57,783 bases of DNA from Planctomycetota bacterium (GTDB lineage Bacteria; Planctomycetota; UBA1135; GCA-002686595): NCBI GenBank assembly GCA_029250885.1, contig JAQXEK010000018.1, positions 1 to 57,783 on the forward strand, written 5' to 3'. Position numbers and translations under genes: made by a program. Shown here piece by piece: positions 36,666 through 45,283 of the stretch (positions are counted from its first letter, which is position 1; every line of letters starts with the position of its first letter). Below the pieces are notes generated by a model. That model did no database searches. It saw only the letters and a program-made list of their open reading frames with translations, and had not been told where the DNA came from.

Positions 36666-37541
36666 ATGGGATTTGCAAAGCCCTCTACACCTCGACGCGA
36701 CCTAATCGCGCTTGACCAAAGACAGATCCAGCGAATGACCCAGGATACCGCCAAGTTTTCCCGATCACAGGCCGACTTCTCAATCGACACAAGCGCAATG
36801 ACTGCTGTCCTGAGCGCTCACGAACTTTATGATTGCTTGCAGACCGAAGAGAGCTTGCGGCTATTCATGCGCACACATGTCTTCTGTGTGTGGGACTTCC
36901 AATGCCTTCTAAAGTCACTTCAGCGTCACATGACCTGTGTTGATGTTCCTTGGTTCCCGACTTCCGATCCCGAAGCCCGCCGGCTCGTCAATGAGATCGT
37001 TCTCGAAGAAGAGTCCGACGAGCTACCCCAGGGGGGATTTCTCTCGCATTTTGAGCTCTACCTCGTCGCCATGGAAGAGTGCGGAGCAGACCGGGGACCA
37101 ATCCTTCGCTTTCTCAAAGAGCTGCGCAGCGGCAAGGACTTAGACGAGTGCCTCAGCCAACCGTACATCCCTCCGGGTGCCAGGGACTTTGTGCACTCCA
37201 CTTTGGACATCGCCGAGTCGGGCGAGGTTCACAGGGTCGCCGCCGCGTTCTCCCATGGGCGCGAGGAGCTCATTCCGGTCATGTTTCGCCAGATCGTGCA
37301 GCGCTTAGCCGCCTCGAGCCCCGGTAAGTGGGAGTCCCTTCGCTATTACCTCGACCGGCACGTTTCCCACGACTCCGAAGTCCATGGGCCCGCCGCACGA
37401 GCTCTTGTCAGTCGAATCTGTGGCGAGGACCCAACCCTCTGGTCCGAAGCCGAGGCCACCGCGACCGAGGCTCTGGAAGCAAGGGGCAGGCTATGGGATG
37501 CCCTCCTAACAACAGTCACTGCGGCAAGTATGCAGTCCTAA
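36666..37541 (+). CDS. DUF3050 heme-oxygenase-like (HDO-fold) protein
   Basis: The 291-residue protein matches DUF3050: HELYDCLQTEESLRLFMRTH, FCVWDFQCLLKSLQ, CVDVPWFPTSDPEARRLVNE, IVLEEESDELP, FLSHFELYLVAMEECGAD, and the C-terminal YYLDRHVSHDSEVHGPAA. Conserved Glu/His positions (EEESD, SHFELY, RHVSHD...HGP) fit the metal-ligand pattern of heme-oxygenase-like diiron oxidases, many of which oxygenate amines or carboxylates. Catalysis here is inferred. An internal ATG at 36735 could be the true start. It is 21 bp downstream of the SDR. Confidence 0.8.
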   Translation: MGFAKPSTPRRDLIALDQRQIQRMTQDTAKFSRSQADFSIDTSAMTAVLSAHELYDCLQTEESLRLFMRTHVFCVWDFQCLLKSLQRHMTCVDVPWFPTSDPEARRLVNEIVLEEESDELPQGGFLSHFELYLVAMEECGADRGPILRFLKELRSGKDLDECLSQPYIPPGARDFVHSTLDIAESGEVHRVAAAFSHGREELIPVMFRQIVQRLAASSPGKWESLRYYLDRHVSHDSEVHGPAARALVSRICGEDPTLWSEAEATATEALEARGRLWDALLTTVTAASMQS

Positions 37542-37637
37542 GGTAGGCTAGGTCTTGCCAAGAGACCCCGAGCTGGCCCACGTCGTCCCTCCGCCTCGGC
37601 TCTCCAAAACCTAACTACACTCACCTGCTCAAATTTT

Positions 37638-38048
37638 ATGCAAGTCAGCTTTATTCACCCACCTGAATGGAAGGCCGCCAGCGGCTACAGCAACGGCGTG
37701 CTGGTCACCGATGGTGGCCCCCAGCTCTTTCTGGCCGGCCAGATCGCCTGGAACGCCAACCAGGAGATCGTCGGCAAGGACCACTTTCCAACCCAGTTTC
37801 GCCAGGCGCTGCAGAACGTCGTCGACATCCTTCAGACTGCGGGCGGCCTGCCCGAGCACATTGTGCGTATGACGATCTTCGTCTCCGATAAGGACGCCTA
37901 CGAGGCGGATCTTCCTGGGGTGGGTGCAGCCTACCGCGACGTGGTCGGCCGCCACTTTCCGGCCATGAGCCTTGTGCAAGTTGCTGCACTGCTGGAACCC
38001 GGGGCAATGGTCGAAGTGGAGGCGACAGCCGTTCTCCCGAAGCCCTAA
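37638..38048 (+). CDS. RidA-family protein lacking the deaminase arginine
   Basis: This 136-residue YjgF/RidA-fold protein has SGYSNGVLV, LFLAGQIAWNAN, QFRQALQNVVDIL, VRMTIFVSD, AYRDVVGRHFPAMSLVQVAALL and VEVEATAVL. Canonical RidA uses an Arg in the PARS...V segment to bind imine carboxylates; here that position is Met (PAMSL). It therefore belongs to a non-canonical Rid subgroup and may process a ring-derived amine or enamine. It sits between the SDR/DUF3050 genes and the enoyl-CoA hydratase. Confidence 0.85.
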   Translation: MQVSFIHPPEWKAASGYSNGVLVTDGGPQLFLAGQIAWNANQEIVGKDHFPTQFRQALQNVVDILQTAGGLPEHIVRMTIFVSDKDAYEADLPGVGAAYRDVVGRHFPAMSLVQVAALLEPGAMVEVEATAVLPKP

Positions 38049-38299
38049 GCACTCTTTACCCTGGGCTGCGCAACCCCTGCCGTCGTTGCTGCCCTAGCTC
38101 GTCGCCCAAGCCGAAACGTGGGACCGCGTTGGTAATACCCCATGGGTCGGAACCCCCTATTCCCCAAAAACTGGGGTACGGGGCTTGGGAGGAGGGATAA
38201 ACTGCGGGGCCACGTCACTGGACTGAGCCCTAGCTGCCGATAGCACTTGCCCCCGGTCGCGCTCATGCCCGTGTTGTACTCCTTCCGGACTGGTTGCCC

Positions 38300-39118
38300 A
38301 TGACACTCCCAAACCCGACTCACTTCCACTACTCCGAGAACGACGGCGTCGCCATCGTGCGACTCAACCGACCGGATCGGCTGAACGCTTTGACGTTCGA
38401 GTCCTACGCCGAACTGCGGGATACGTTCGTGGACTTGCGGACTCGCGAGAGTGTTCGGGCCGTGGTCTTGACGGGCACGGGGCGGGCGTTTTGTTCGGGC
38501 GGTGATGTCGAGGACATCATCGGCGCGATGGAGGACATGCCCGACGCGGGGCTGTTCGAGTTTACGCGCATGACCTGCGACTTGATCGAGAACATCCGCA
38601 CCCTAGAGAAGCCGGTGATCGCCGCATTGAATGGGACGACCTGTGGCGCGGGCGCGGTGATGGCGGCGGCCTGCGACATGCGACTTGCGGTTGCAAAGGC
38701 GAAGATTGCCTACCTGTTCGTAAAGGTTGGGCTCTCGGGCGCGGACATGGGCGCGGCTTGGCTGCTACCCCGGATTGTCGGCATGGGCCACGCCACAGAG
38801 TTGCTGATGCGGGGCGAGTTTATCAGCGCCGAGCGGGCTGCGGAGATCGGGCTCTACAACCGGGTTGTCGAAGACCAAGAGACCCTGGACGCCCTGGCCA
38901 TGGAGTGGGCCCGCGGTCTGGCGGATGGACCCGGCATGGGGCTGGCCGTGACCAAGCGCATGCTGAACGCCGAAGCGCACATGGGACTCGGAGAGGCGAT
39001 GCAGGTTGAGGGCTGGGCCCAGGCCGAGTGCATGCGGCATCCGGACTACAAGAACATCATCGCGGGCTTCAACGAAAAGAAGGCCGCCAAGGAAAGCGCG
39101 TCTGGGGGTAAGTCCTAG
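38300..39118 (+). CDS. Enoyl-CoA hydratase/isomerase-family protein
   Basis: The 272-residue crotonase-fold protein starts at the ATG at 38300. It shows VAIVRLNRPDRLNALT, FCSGGDVEDIIG (first oxyanion-hole Gly-Asp) and NGTTCGAGAVMAAACDMRLA with KVGLSGADMGAAW (second oxyanion hole). It hydrates or otherwise rearranges an enoyl-CoA. Its TAG overlaps the GTG start of the acyl-CoA dehydrogenase by one base, so the two are translationally coupled. Confidence 0.92.
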   Translation: MTLPNPTHFHYSENDGVAIVRLNRPDRLNALTFESYAELRDTFVDLRTRESVRAVVLTGTGRAFCSGGDVEDIIGAMEDMPDAGLFEFTRMTCDLIENIRTLEKPVIAALNGTTCGAGAVMAAACDMRLAVAKAKIAYLFVKVGLSGADMGAAWLLPRIVGMGHATELLMRGEFISAERAAEIGLYNRVVEDQETLDALAMEWARGLADGPGMGLAVTKRMLNAEAHMGLGEAMQVEGWAQAECMRHPDYKNIIAGFNEKKAAKESASGGKS

Positions 39119-40296
39119 TGGCGGCCAACTTGAACAACCTCGAACGGGCCTTGGCCGCGGCCATCCAGGTCGAGACCGACTTTGAGCAAGAGCTCGAGAC
39201 ACTTAGCGAGGACGCCTCCGCCCGCCGCTCGATCGAGTGGTTGGCCGAGCGCAACCTGCTCGGCTGGTGCGTGCCCGCAGCTTTCGGTGGCGCTGACACA
39301 GAGGGGCTCGCGGGCCCGGACGCGGTCAGTGTCCAAGCAGTCGCCAAGCTGCGTGCAGAGCTCGCGTTTCGCAGCGGGATGCTGGACGTGATGCTCGTGA
39401 TGCAAGGACTCGGCTCGTATCCGATCGCCCTTGGCGGAAGCGACGAGCTGCGCAACGAGGTCCTGCCCAAAGTCGCCACTGGGTCCCGAATCGCAGCCTT
39501 TGGCCTGACCGAGCCCGGAGCGGGTTCTAGCCTGGGCGAGGTCCAGACGACTGCCAAGCGGGATGGCGATGGCTGGGTTCTGGACGGCCAAAAAACGTTT
39601 ATCACCAACGCAGGCCTGGCCGATTTCTACACGGTGCTCTGCCGCACTTCGGGGACCCCTGGCGGGCGCGAGGGCGGGGACGGGCTGACCATGTTCTATG
39701 TGCCCGCGGACAGTATCGGCCTCTCGGTCGAGCGCTTCGAAGTCATGGCCCCGCATCCGATTGGCGAGGTGCACTTCAAGGGGGTCTCGGTCCCCGACGC
39801 CCACCGCATCGGCGACGAAGACGGCGGTCTGGCTATTGCCCTTGGGACCCTAGCTCGCTTCCGCACAACCGTGGCCGCGGCCGCCTGCGGCTTTGCGCGC
39901 CGAGCGCTGGTCGAGTCTAGAGCTCACCTCACCAGTCGCGAGCAATTTGGCAAGCCCCTGTCGGCGAATCAAGGCCTGCGCTTCGATCTCGCCGAGATGG
40001 AGACGCGCCTGGTAGCCGCCGAACTGCTTACGGAGCGCGCCGCTCGTCGCAGCGACGAGCTCGGCGACGGCGCGGCCCGGGACGTGGCCCGCGCAAAGCT
40101 CTTCGCGACAGAGACGGCCGCCTACATTGTAGATCGCGCCGTCCAACACCACGGCGGCCTAGGCGTCAGGCGTGGCACGCCGGTCGAGCGCATCTACCGC
40201 GAGATCCGCGCCCTCCGTATTTACGAAGGCACCTCCGAAGTTCAAAGACTCATCCTGGCCAAGGCGCTCCTGCAGCACGGGCCGGACTCACTCTAA
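39118..40296 (+). CDS. Acyl-CoA dehydrogenase
   Basis: The 392-residue flavoprotein starts at a GTG overlapping the previous stop. FAD/substrate signatures are AFGLTEPGAGSSLGEVQTTA, WVLDGQKTFITNAGLA, TSREQFGKPLSANQGLRF, and near the C-terminus HHGGLGVRRGTPVERIYREI with IYEGTSEVQRLILAK. It oxidises an acyl-CoA to the enoyl-CoA. The preceding hydratase and the downstream ligase suggest a beta-oxidation-like sequence for a CoA-activated acid. Confidence 0.93.
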   Translation: MAANLNNLERALAAAIQVETDFEQELETLSEDASARRSIEWLAERNLLGWCVPAAFGGADTEGLAGPDAVSVQAVAKLRAELAFRSGMLDVMLVMQGLGSYPIALGGSDELRNEVLPKVATGSRIAAFGLTEPGAGSSLGEVQTTAKRDGDGWVLDGQKTFITNAGLADFYTVLCRTSGTPGGREGGDGLTMFYVPADSIGLSVERFEVMAPHPIGEVHFKGVSVPDAHRIGDEDGGLAIALGTLARFRTTVAAAACGFARRALVESRAHLTSREQFGKPLSANQGLRFDLAEMETRLVAAELLTERAARRSDELGDGAARDVARAKLFATETAAYIVDRAVQHHGGLGVRRGTPVERIYREIRALRIYEGTSEVQRLILAKALLQHGPDSL

Positions 40297-40321
40297 AACA
40301 CACGTACCTAAGGCCCCTTCC

Positions 40322-40642
40322 ATGGCTAAGCCCAAAAAACACATTTTCGTCTGCACCCACGAGCGCCCTGCTGGAGACATGCGGGGCTCCTGCAAGAAGG
40401 CCGGTGGCGCGCGGGTGCTGGATGCACTTCGCGGCGAGCTCTTTAACCGAGACCTGATGCCCGATATCAAGGCCACCAAGTCCGGCTGCCTTGGGGGCTG
40501 TGAGTCCGGCACGATCGTCGTTGTCTATCCCGACAACGTCTGGTACCACCAGGTGCAGGTTGAGGACATCGAGGACATCGTCGAAGACCACATCATAGAT
40601 GGTGACGTGGTTGAGAGGCTCCTGATGCCCATGGGTGACTAG
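40322..40642 (+). CDS. Thioredoxin-like [2Fe-2S] ferredoxin
   Basis: From the ATG at 40322 the protein has 106 residues. The spacing CTHERPAGDMRGSC (Cys-x12-Cys) and later SGCLGGCESG (Cys-x3-Cys) is that of the thioredoxin-fold 2Fe-2S ferredoxins, followed by a VVYPDNVWYHQVQVEDIEDI strand-helix. It probably carries electrons for an oxygenase in this block. A 25-bp gap separates it from the acyl-CoA dehydrogenase. Confidence 0.9.
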   Translation: MAKPKKHIFVCTHERPAGDMRGSCKKAGGARVLDALRGELFNRDLMPDIKATKSGCLGGCESGTIVVVYPDNVWYHQVQVEDIEDIVEDHIIDGDVVERLLMPMGD

Positions 40643-40819
40643 TACGGGAGGGGCTTTTCGCGGGCCACAGTGCCCCCTGGGTCCCGGCAATGGGCATACA
40701 AAGGCTCATTTGAAAACACCTCTTGCACTCCCTAAGGTTTAGGCCGACCATTGCTTCTTCCTCGCTCGTACGCCTCTCTCACCATTAGGTACAACCCCTA
40801 AGAACCCAACTAGCCATCG

Positions 40820-41515
40820 ATGAGTCAACCCAAGCTTGATGAAGAGGCCCATGGCCTGCTCCGCCGAATTGTAGAGGCCAATGCTTGGCGTCAGTACATG
40901 GGCGCGAACATCCTGGGGCACTGCCTCAAGATGGTGGGGGACCTAGAGGGCAAGCGAAGTGTGCTCGCGGACATCGAGCTCTGCTTGGACTTCTATACGG
41001 AGCTCGAGGAGATGTACGCGCGGCTTGGCGGCTCGAACTTGGACCAGGCGGTTCGCGATCGTTTGTTGAATGTCCCCATGCCGAAGAGTCGCTTTGAGCT
41101 TGGGCTCTGCCGGTACATGACCGACCGCGCCCAGCGCGTGGCTCTGGCGTCCTACCGGACTTCCCGGTGTAAGCCCTTTGCCCAGCTGGCCGAGACCCAC
41201 CTCGCCCGCAAGTCGGCCGTGGGGGACGCCGAGTTCGAGCGCATGGCCGAGTTCTGCTCGAGCCCTGCCAACCGGCCCCGGGCCCAACAGGCGTTTGACC
41301 AGTGGCTTGCCCTGAGCTTGCTGGCCCTTGGCCGTCCTGGCAGCAGCGGCGATCGCCGCGTCGTCGAGATGGAGTTGCGCGGCAGCTCTTCCGAGGTCTT
41401 TATCGGCGAATATCTTGGCGAAATGGCCGACCTAGCCAAGGCCTGGGGGCTGTCCCTGCCCAAGCCTGAGCGCCTGCCTGTGGAGCTGCCCAAGAAGGCT
41501 TCAGTAGACGCCTAA
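40820..41515 (+). CDS. Ferritin-fold protein resembling phenylacetyl-CoA epoxidase subunits (PaaA/PaaC-like)
   Basis: The 231-residue, largely helical protein has a C-terminal portion (SSPANRPRAQQAFDQWLALSL, ALGRPGS, GEYLGEMADLAKAWGLSLP) that parallels PaaA-type ring-epoxidase subunits. The N-terminal helices contain EEAHGLL and FYTELEEMYARLG. A full diiron ligand set (two ExxH motifs) is not obvious, so it could be either a catalytic or a PaaC-like structural subunit. It lies just after the [2Fe-2S] ferredoxin gene. Confidence 0.55.
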   Translation: MSQPKLDEEAHGLLRRIVEANAWRQYMGANILGHCLKMVGDLEGKRSVLADIELCLDFYTELEEMYARLGGSNLDQAVRDRLLNVPMPKSRFELGLCRYMTDRAQRVALASYRTSRCKPFAQLAETHLARKSAVGDAEFERMAEFCSSPANRPRAQQAFDQWLALSLLALGRPGSSGDRRVVEMELRGSSSEVFIGEYLGEMADLAKAWGLSLPKPERLPVELPKKASVDA

Positions 41516-41566
41516 ACCCTTAGAATCGACGCGCTCGGCCTCGAGCTGGGCGCTATGATGGGCGCC

Positions 41567-42784
41567 ATGTCCAAGCCCATTAACCCAGCCGACTGGAAGC
41601 CCCGCTTCCCGATCCTCGCCGACAGCACCTACCTCGTCACCCACAGCCTGGGTGCCATGCCTAAAGGCGTGTTCGGCGTCTTGGAGTCCTACGCCAAGCA
41701 GTGGGCGACTCGCGGAGTACGCTCCTGGAGCGAGGGCTGGTGGAGCGCTCCCATGGACGTGGGCAACGTGGTCGCGAAGCTGCTTAATGCGCCCGAGGGT
41801 TCGGTGGTGATGCACCAGAACGTCTCGATGATCCAGAGTATCCTTGGGTCGTGCTTCGACTTCCAAGGTAAGCGCAACAAGGTCGTCTACACGGACCAGA
41901 ACTTCCCCACGGTCATGTACGTCTGGGAAGGCTTGCGCGACCGCGGCGCGCGCATCGTGAACGTGCCGACCCCAAGCACCGGACCCTTTGCTGGAATCGG
42001 CGTGCCCACTGAGCAGCTGCTCGAGGCTATCGACGAGGAGACCCTAGTGGTCCCAATCAGCCATGTTTGCTTCAAGTCAAGCTACCTGCAGGACGCGAAG
42101 GCGATCTGCAAGCGCGCCCGGGAAGTTGGCGCCATCGTGATTCTCGACACCTACCAATCCCTCGGCACCGTGTCCGTGGACGTGCAGGAGTTAGACGTGG
42201 ATATCGTGGTGGGCGGCTCGGTCAAGTGGCTCTGCGGCGGACCCGGCGCGGGCTACCTGTACGTGAAGCCCGACCTAGCGGCGCGAATGGAACCCAAGAT
42301 CACGGGTTGGGCAGCACACGCCGAGCCCTTCGCCTTCGAGCAGGGCGAGCAGCGCTACACCTCAAACATGATGCGCTTCCTGAACGGCTCCCCCGCTGTG
42401 CCGTCGCTCCTCGCCGCTACGGTCGGCTACGAGACCGTGCTCGAGGCCGGCGTGGACAGCATCCGCGCCCACTCTGTGTCCTTGACCGAGGGCCTGCGCA
42501 CGAACCTGCTCGAACGCGGCTTCCGCATCCCGAGTCCCGAGAACCCCGACCAGCGCGGCGGCACCTTGACCGTTGGCCTGCACGAGGACGAGAGCGGCCC
42601 CGCCTTCGTCGCCGCCCTCGAGGACCGCGGCATCCTTGTGGACCACCGCCCGAACGCCGGTGTTCGGGTCTCACCCCACTTCTACACCGACGCAGACGAG
42701 CTTGCAGCCTTCGCCGACCACATGAGCAAGCTGCGCGAGACCCGGGCCTGGACGGACTACCTGTCCAAGGCGGCCGCTTACTAG
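41567..42784 (+). CDS. Class-V PLP enzyme, kynureninase-like
   Basis: From the ATG at 41567 (405 aa) the protein shows fold-type-I PLP features: GSVVMHQNVSMIQSIL, VPISHVCFKSSYLQD, VILDTYQSLGT (PLP Asp), the Schiff-base lysine in GGSVKWLCGGPGAGYLYV, then GWAAHAEPFAFE and RFLNGSPAVPSLLAA, which parallel kynureninase WW/RF-G-TP segments. Kynureninase cleaves kynurenine to anthranilate and alanine; isopenicillin-epimerase or cysteine-desulfurase-like relatives are the alternatives. Its place before a benzoate-CoA-type ligase favours an anthranilate-like product. Confidence 0.75.
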   Translation: MSKPINPADWKPRFPILADSTYLVTHSLGAMPKGVFGVLESYAKQWATRGVRSWSEGWWSAPMDVGNVVAKLLNAPEGSVVMHQNVSMIQSILGSCFDFQGKRNKVVYTDQNFPTVMYVWEGLRDRGARIVNVPTPSTGPFAGIGVPTEQLLEAIDEETLVVPISHVCFKSSYLQDAKAICKRAREVGAIVILDTYQSLGTVSVDVQELDVDIVVGGSVKWLCGGPGAGYLYVKPDLAARMEPKITGWAAHAEPFAFEQGEQRYTSNMMRFLNGSPAVPSLLAATVGYETVLEAGVDSIRAHSVSLTEGLRTNLLERGFRIPSPENPDQRGGTLTVGLHEDESGPAFVAALEDRGILVDHRPNAGVRVSPHFYTDADELAAFADHMSKLRETRAWTDYLSKAAAY

Positions 42785-42802
42785 GCTCACCCCATCGATC
42801 CT

Positions 42803-43675
42803 ATGGACATGCAAAACGCGATCACCCTGTTTGACCTGACCCCCGGGAAGCTGCTTGCCGGCCGCTTCGAGATCGTCGGTACGAGCCGCCAAGGTGGCCT
42901 GTCGGCCGCCTTTGAGGTACGCGACCACGAGACCGACACACGCCGAGAGCTGCAGCTCTTTCCCTACGGCATGTTTGACGGCGACGAGGAGGCCGACGAC
43001 TTCGTAAGCACGTGGAAATCCTGGGCTGGCGTATCGAGCCCGGCCGTATTGGGCTTCCATGGTGTGATGAAGCTGGACAGCTTGAACCTGTCGCTTGTGA
43101 CCGATCTTCCCTCGGGCACGAACTTGCGCCAAATGTTGGCCGACGGTCGCGAGTTCACCGAGGCCGAGGTGATCACCCTCGGGGTGGAGCTTTGCCGCGG
43201 CTTGGTGGCGATCCATGAGGCCGGCCTTGTGCACGGCGACATCAAGCCCCATACCATCTTCATTGTCGAAGGCGCCGAAGGTGACCGTCTGGTGCCGACC
43301 CTGGTGGACGGCGGGGTCACTGCTGGGCTTTGGACAGCCAAGCACCTCGGGGAGAACACGGCCCTGATCGGGACACCGTTCTACGCGCCTATCGAGCAGT
43401 TTGGCGGAGACGCGCCGGATGTGCTCTCGGATATCTACAACCTGTCGACGGTGCTCTTTGAGCTTGCCGCTGGGGTGCTGCCCTGGGAGGGCAAGTCCTT
43501 CCTCGAGGTCTTCCAAGCTAAGCTCGAACCCAAGGCACCGCACATTAACCAGCGCACGGGCGCACGCTCCGTCTCCTCTGGCTTTGACGACATCATTGCC
43601 AAGGGGCTGTCGCCCAAGCGAGCAGATCGCCACACCTCCGCAAAGGCCCTGGGCGACGCCCTCTCCGCACTTTAG
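42803..43675 (+). CDS. Serine/threonine protein-kinase-fold protein, probable pseudokinase
   Basis: The 290-residue protein covers a whole kinase fold. It has GRFEIVGTSRQGGLSAAFEV for the glycine loop, a beta-3 strand reading RRELQLF without the usual lysine, VHGDIKPHTI for the catalytic loop (Asp and Lys present, Asn replaced by Thr), VDGGVT in place of DFG, IGTPFYAPIEQF for the APE-like segment, and DIYNLSTVLFELAAG. Loss of the beta-3 Lys, loop Asn and DFG Phe suggests weak or no catalysis. There is no transmembrane segment. It lies between two catabolic genes on the same strand. Confidence 0.8.
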   Translation: MDMQNAITLFDLTPGKLLAGRFEIVGTSRQGGLSAAFEVRDHETDTRRELQLFPYGMFDGDEEADDFVSTWKSWAGVSSPAVLGFHGVMKLDSLNLSLVTDLPSGTNLRQMLADGREFTEAEVITLGVELCRGLVAIHEAGLVHGDIKPHTIFIVEGAEGDRLVPTLVDGGVTAGLWTAKHLGENTALIGTPFYAPIEQFGGDAPDVLSDIYNLSTVLFELAAGVLPWEGKSFLEVFQAKLEPKAPHINQRTGARSVSSGFDDIIAKGLSPKRADRHTSAKALGDALSAL

Positions 43676-43687
43676 GGGTCTTACAAT

Positions 43688-45283
43688 ATGGCCGACTTGC
43701 ACGACACACTTGCGCCGATCGAAGGTCCCTTCAACCTGTGTGAGTACTTCCTCGACTCGAACGTCAAGGCAGGCCGTGGGGACAAGACGGCCCTCATCTG
43801 TGGGGAGGAGTCGCGTACCTACGGCCAGGTAGCCGAGCGCGCGCGGCGCGTTGCGGGTGCCCTGCGGATCGCGGGCGTACGGCCGGAGGAGCGCGTCTTG
43901 ATCGTCTTACCTGACGGGTTAGAGTTCGCGGAAAGCTTCTTCGGAGTCCTGCGCGCGGGCGCCGTATTCGCGATGGTCAACCCACTTCTCAAGAGCGGCG
44001 ACTATGAGCACTACCTCGAGTACGCGAAGCCGCGGATTGTGATCACTTGTGTCGACGTACTTCCCGAACTCAGCGCTGCCGCCCGGGACTCGCGCTTCGT
44101 CAAGACCATGTTCGTGGTTGGCGCAGGGGACTCGGTGGATGCCCACGGATTTACGCCCTACGAAGAGGCCGTGGAGAACGAGAGTGCCCTGAACTCGGGC
44201 TACCTCGAGCCCACCGGGCTCGACGACTTGGCCGGTTGGCTCTTCACCTCGGGCTCTACCGGTCATCCGAAGGCCTGCGTGCACACCCACGGCGACTTCC
44301 GCTGGTCCACTGAGACCTACGCGAAGCAGGTAGCCGGCTATCGCGAGGACGACATCTGCCTGTCCGTGCCCAAGCTGTTCTTCGGCTATGCCACGGGGAC
44401 CAACCTGATGTTCCCCTTTGCCGTCGGCGCAACCGCGGTGCTCTTCTCCGGTCGCTCAACCGAGGACGAGCTCTTTGACCACATCGCCGCTCACAGGGTC
44501 ACGTTCCTCACGAACGTGCCCACGATGATCAATAAGATGCTGACTTCGCCGCGTTGCGATGAGGTCGACCTGACCTGCCTACGTCTGAGCCTGTCAGCCG
44601 GCGAGGCCCTGCCCGCAAGCCTCTACTCCAAGTGGATTGAGCGCACCGGCGTCGAGATTCTCGACGGCATCGGCTCGGCGGAGATGTTCCACATCTACAT
44701 CTCGGGCTACCCGGGTCGCGTGCGAACGGGATCTTTGGGCAATCTGGTTCCCGGCTACGAGGTCGAGATTGTCAACGCGGACTTCACCCCCGTCGCCGAT
44801 GGTGAGGTCGGGCGCCTGCGCGTGCGCGGCGGCTCGACGGCCCTGTGTTATTGGGGCGACAAGAAGAAGAGCCGCGAGACCTTTCAAGGCGACTGGTGCA
44901 CTACAGGCGATCTCTTCCGCAAGGACGAAGAGGGCTACTACTTTTACGAAGGCCGCGCCGACGACCTGCTAAAGGTCAGCGGCATCTTTGTCTCGCCCCT
45001 CGAGATCGAGGACGCCCTGCTGTCCCACCCCGCCGTCGCTGAAGTCTGCGTAGTGGGCCATAATGAGGCCGATCTCGTGAAGCCCTACGCCTTCGTCGTG
45101 TTGGCCCCGGGCTCCACGGGCGACGACGACCTTTCTGCCGCGCTCAAGGCACACCTCAAGGATCGCCTGGCGCCCTACAAGTATCCGCGTTGGTTCGAGT
45201 GGTGCGACGAGCTGCCCAAGAACGACCGCGGCAAGATTGCGCGCAAGGACCTTAAGGCGCGCCTCGCGTCCACAACCGTATGA
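43688..45283 (+). CDS. Benzoate-CoA ligase-type AMP-dependent ligase
   Basis: The 531-residue ANL-superfamily enzyme activates an aromatic carboxylate to its CoA thioester using ATP. It shows the phosphate loop FTSGSTGHPKACVHTH, GIGSAEMFHIYISGYPGRVR typical of the benzoate/anthranilate-CoA ligase subgroup, WCTTGDLF, the hinge GRADDLLKVSGIFVSPLEIE, and the C-terminal catalytic lysine in KNDRGKIARKDL. Its TGA overlaps the creatininase-family start (ATGA). Neighbouring genes make an anthranilate-like substrate plausible; this is inference. Confidence 0.88.
   Translation: MADLHDTLAPIEGPFNLCEYFLDSNVKAGRGDKTALICGEESRTYGQVAERARRVAGALRIAGVRPEERVLIVLPDGLEFAESFFGVLRAGAVFAMVNPLLKSGDYEHYLEYAKPRIVITCVDVLPELSAAARDSRFVKTMFVVGAGDSVDAHGFTPYEEAVENESALNSGYLEPTGLDDLAGWLFTSGSTGHPKACVHTHGDFRWSTETYAKQVAGYREDDICLSVPKLFFGYATGTNLMFPFAVGATAVLFSGRSTEDELFDHIAAHRVTFLTNVPTMINKMLTSPRCDEVDLTCLRLSLSAGEALPASLYSKWIERTGVEILDGIGSAEMFHIYISGYPGRVRTGSLGNLVPGYEVEIVNADFTPVADGEVGRLRVRGGSTALCYWGDKKKSRETFQGDWCTTGDLFRKDEEGYYFYEGRADDLLKVSGIFVSPLEIEDALLSHPAVAEVCVVGHNEADLVKPYAFVVLAPGSTGDDDLSAALKAHLKDRLAPYKYPRWFEWCDELPKNDRGKIARKDLKARLASTTV

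Noticed and set aside
42671..43702. 343-codon minus-strand frame opposite the pseudokinase
   Set aside because: It mirrors a kinase fold on the other strand and shows no motifs of its own.
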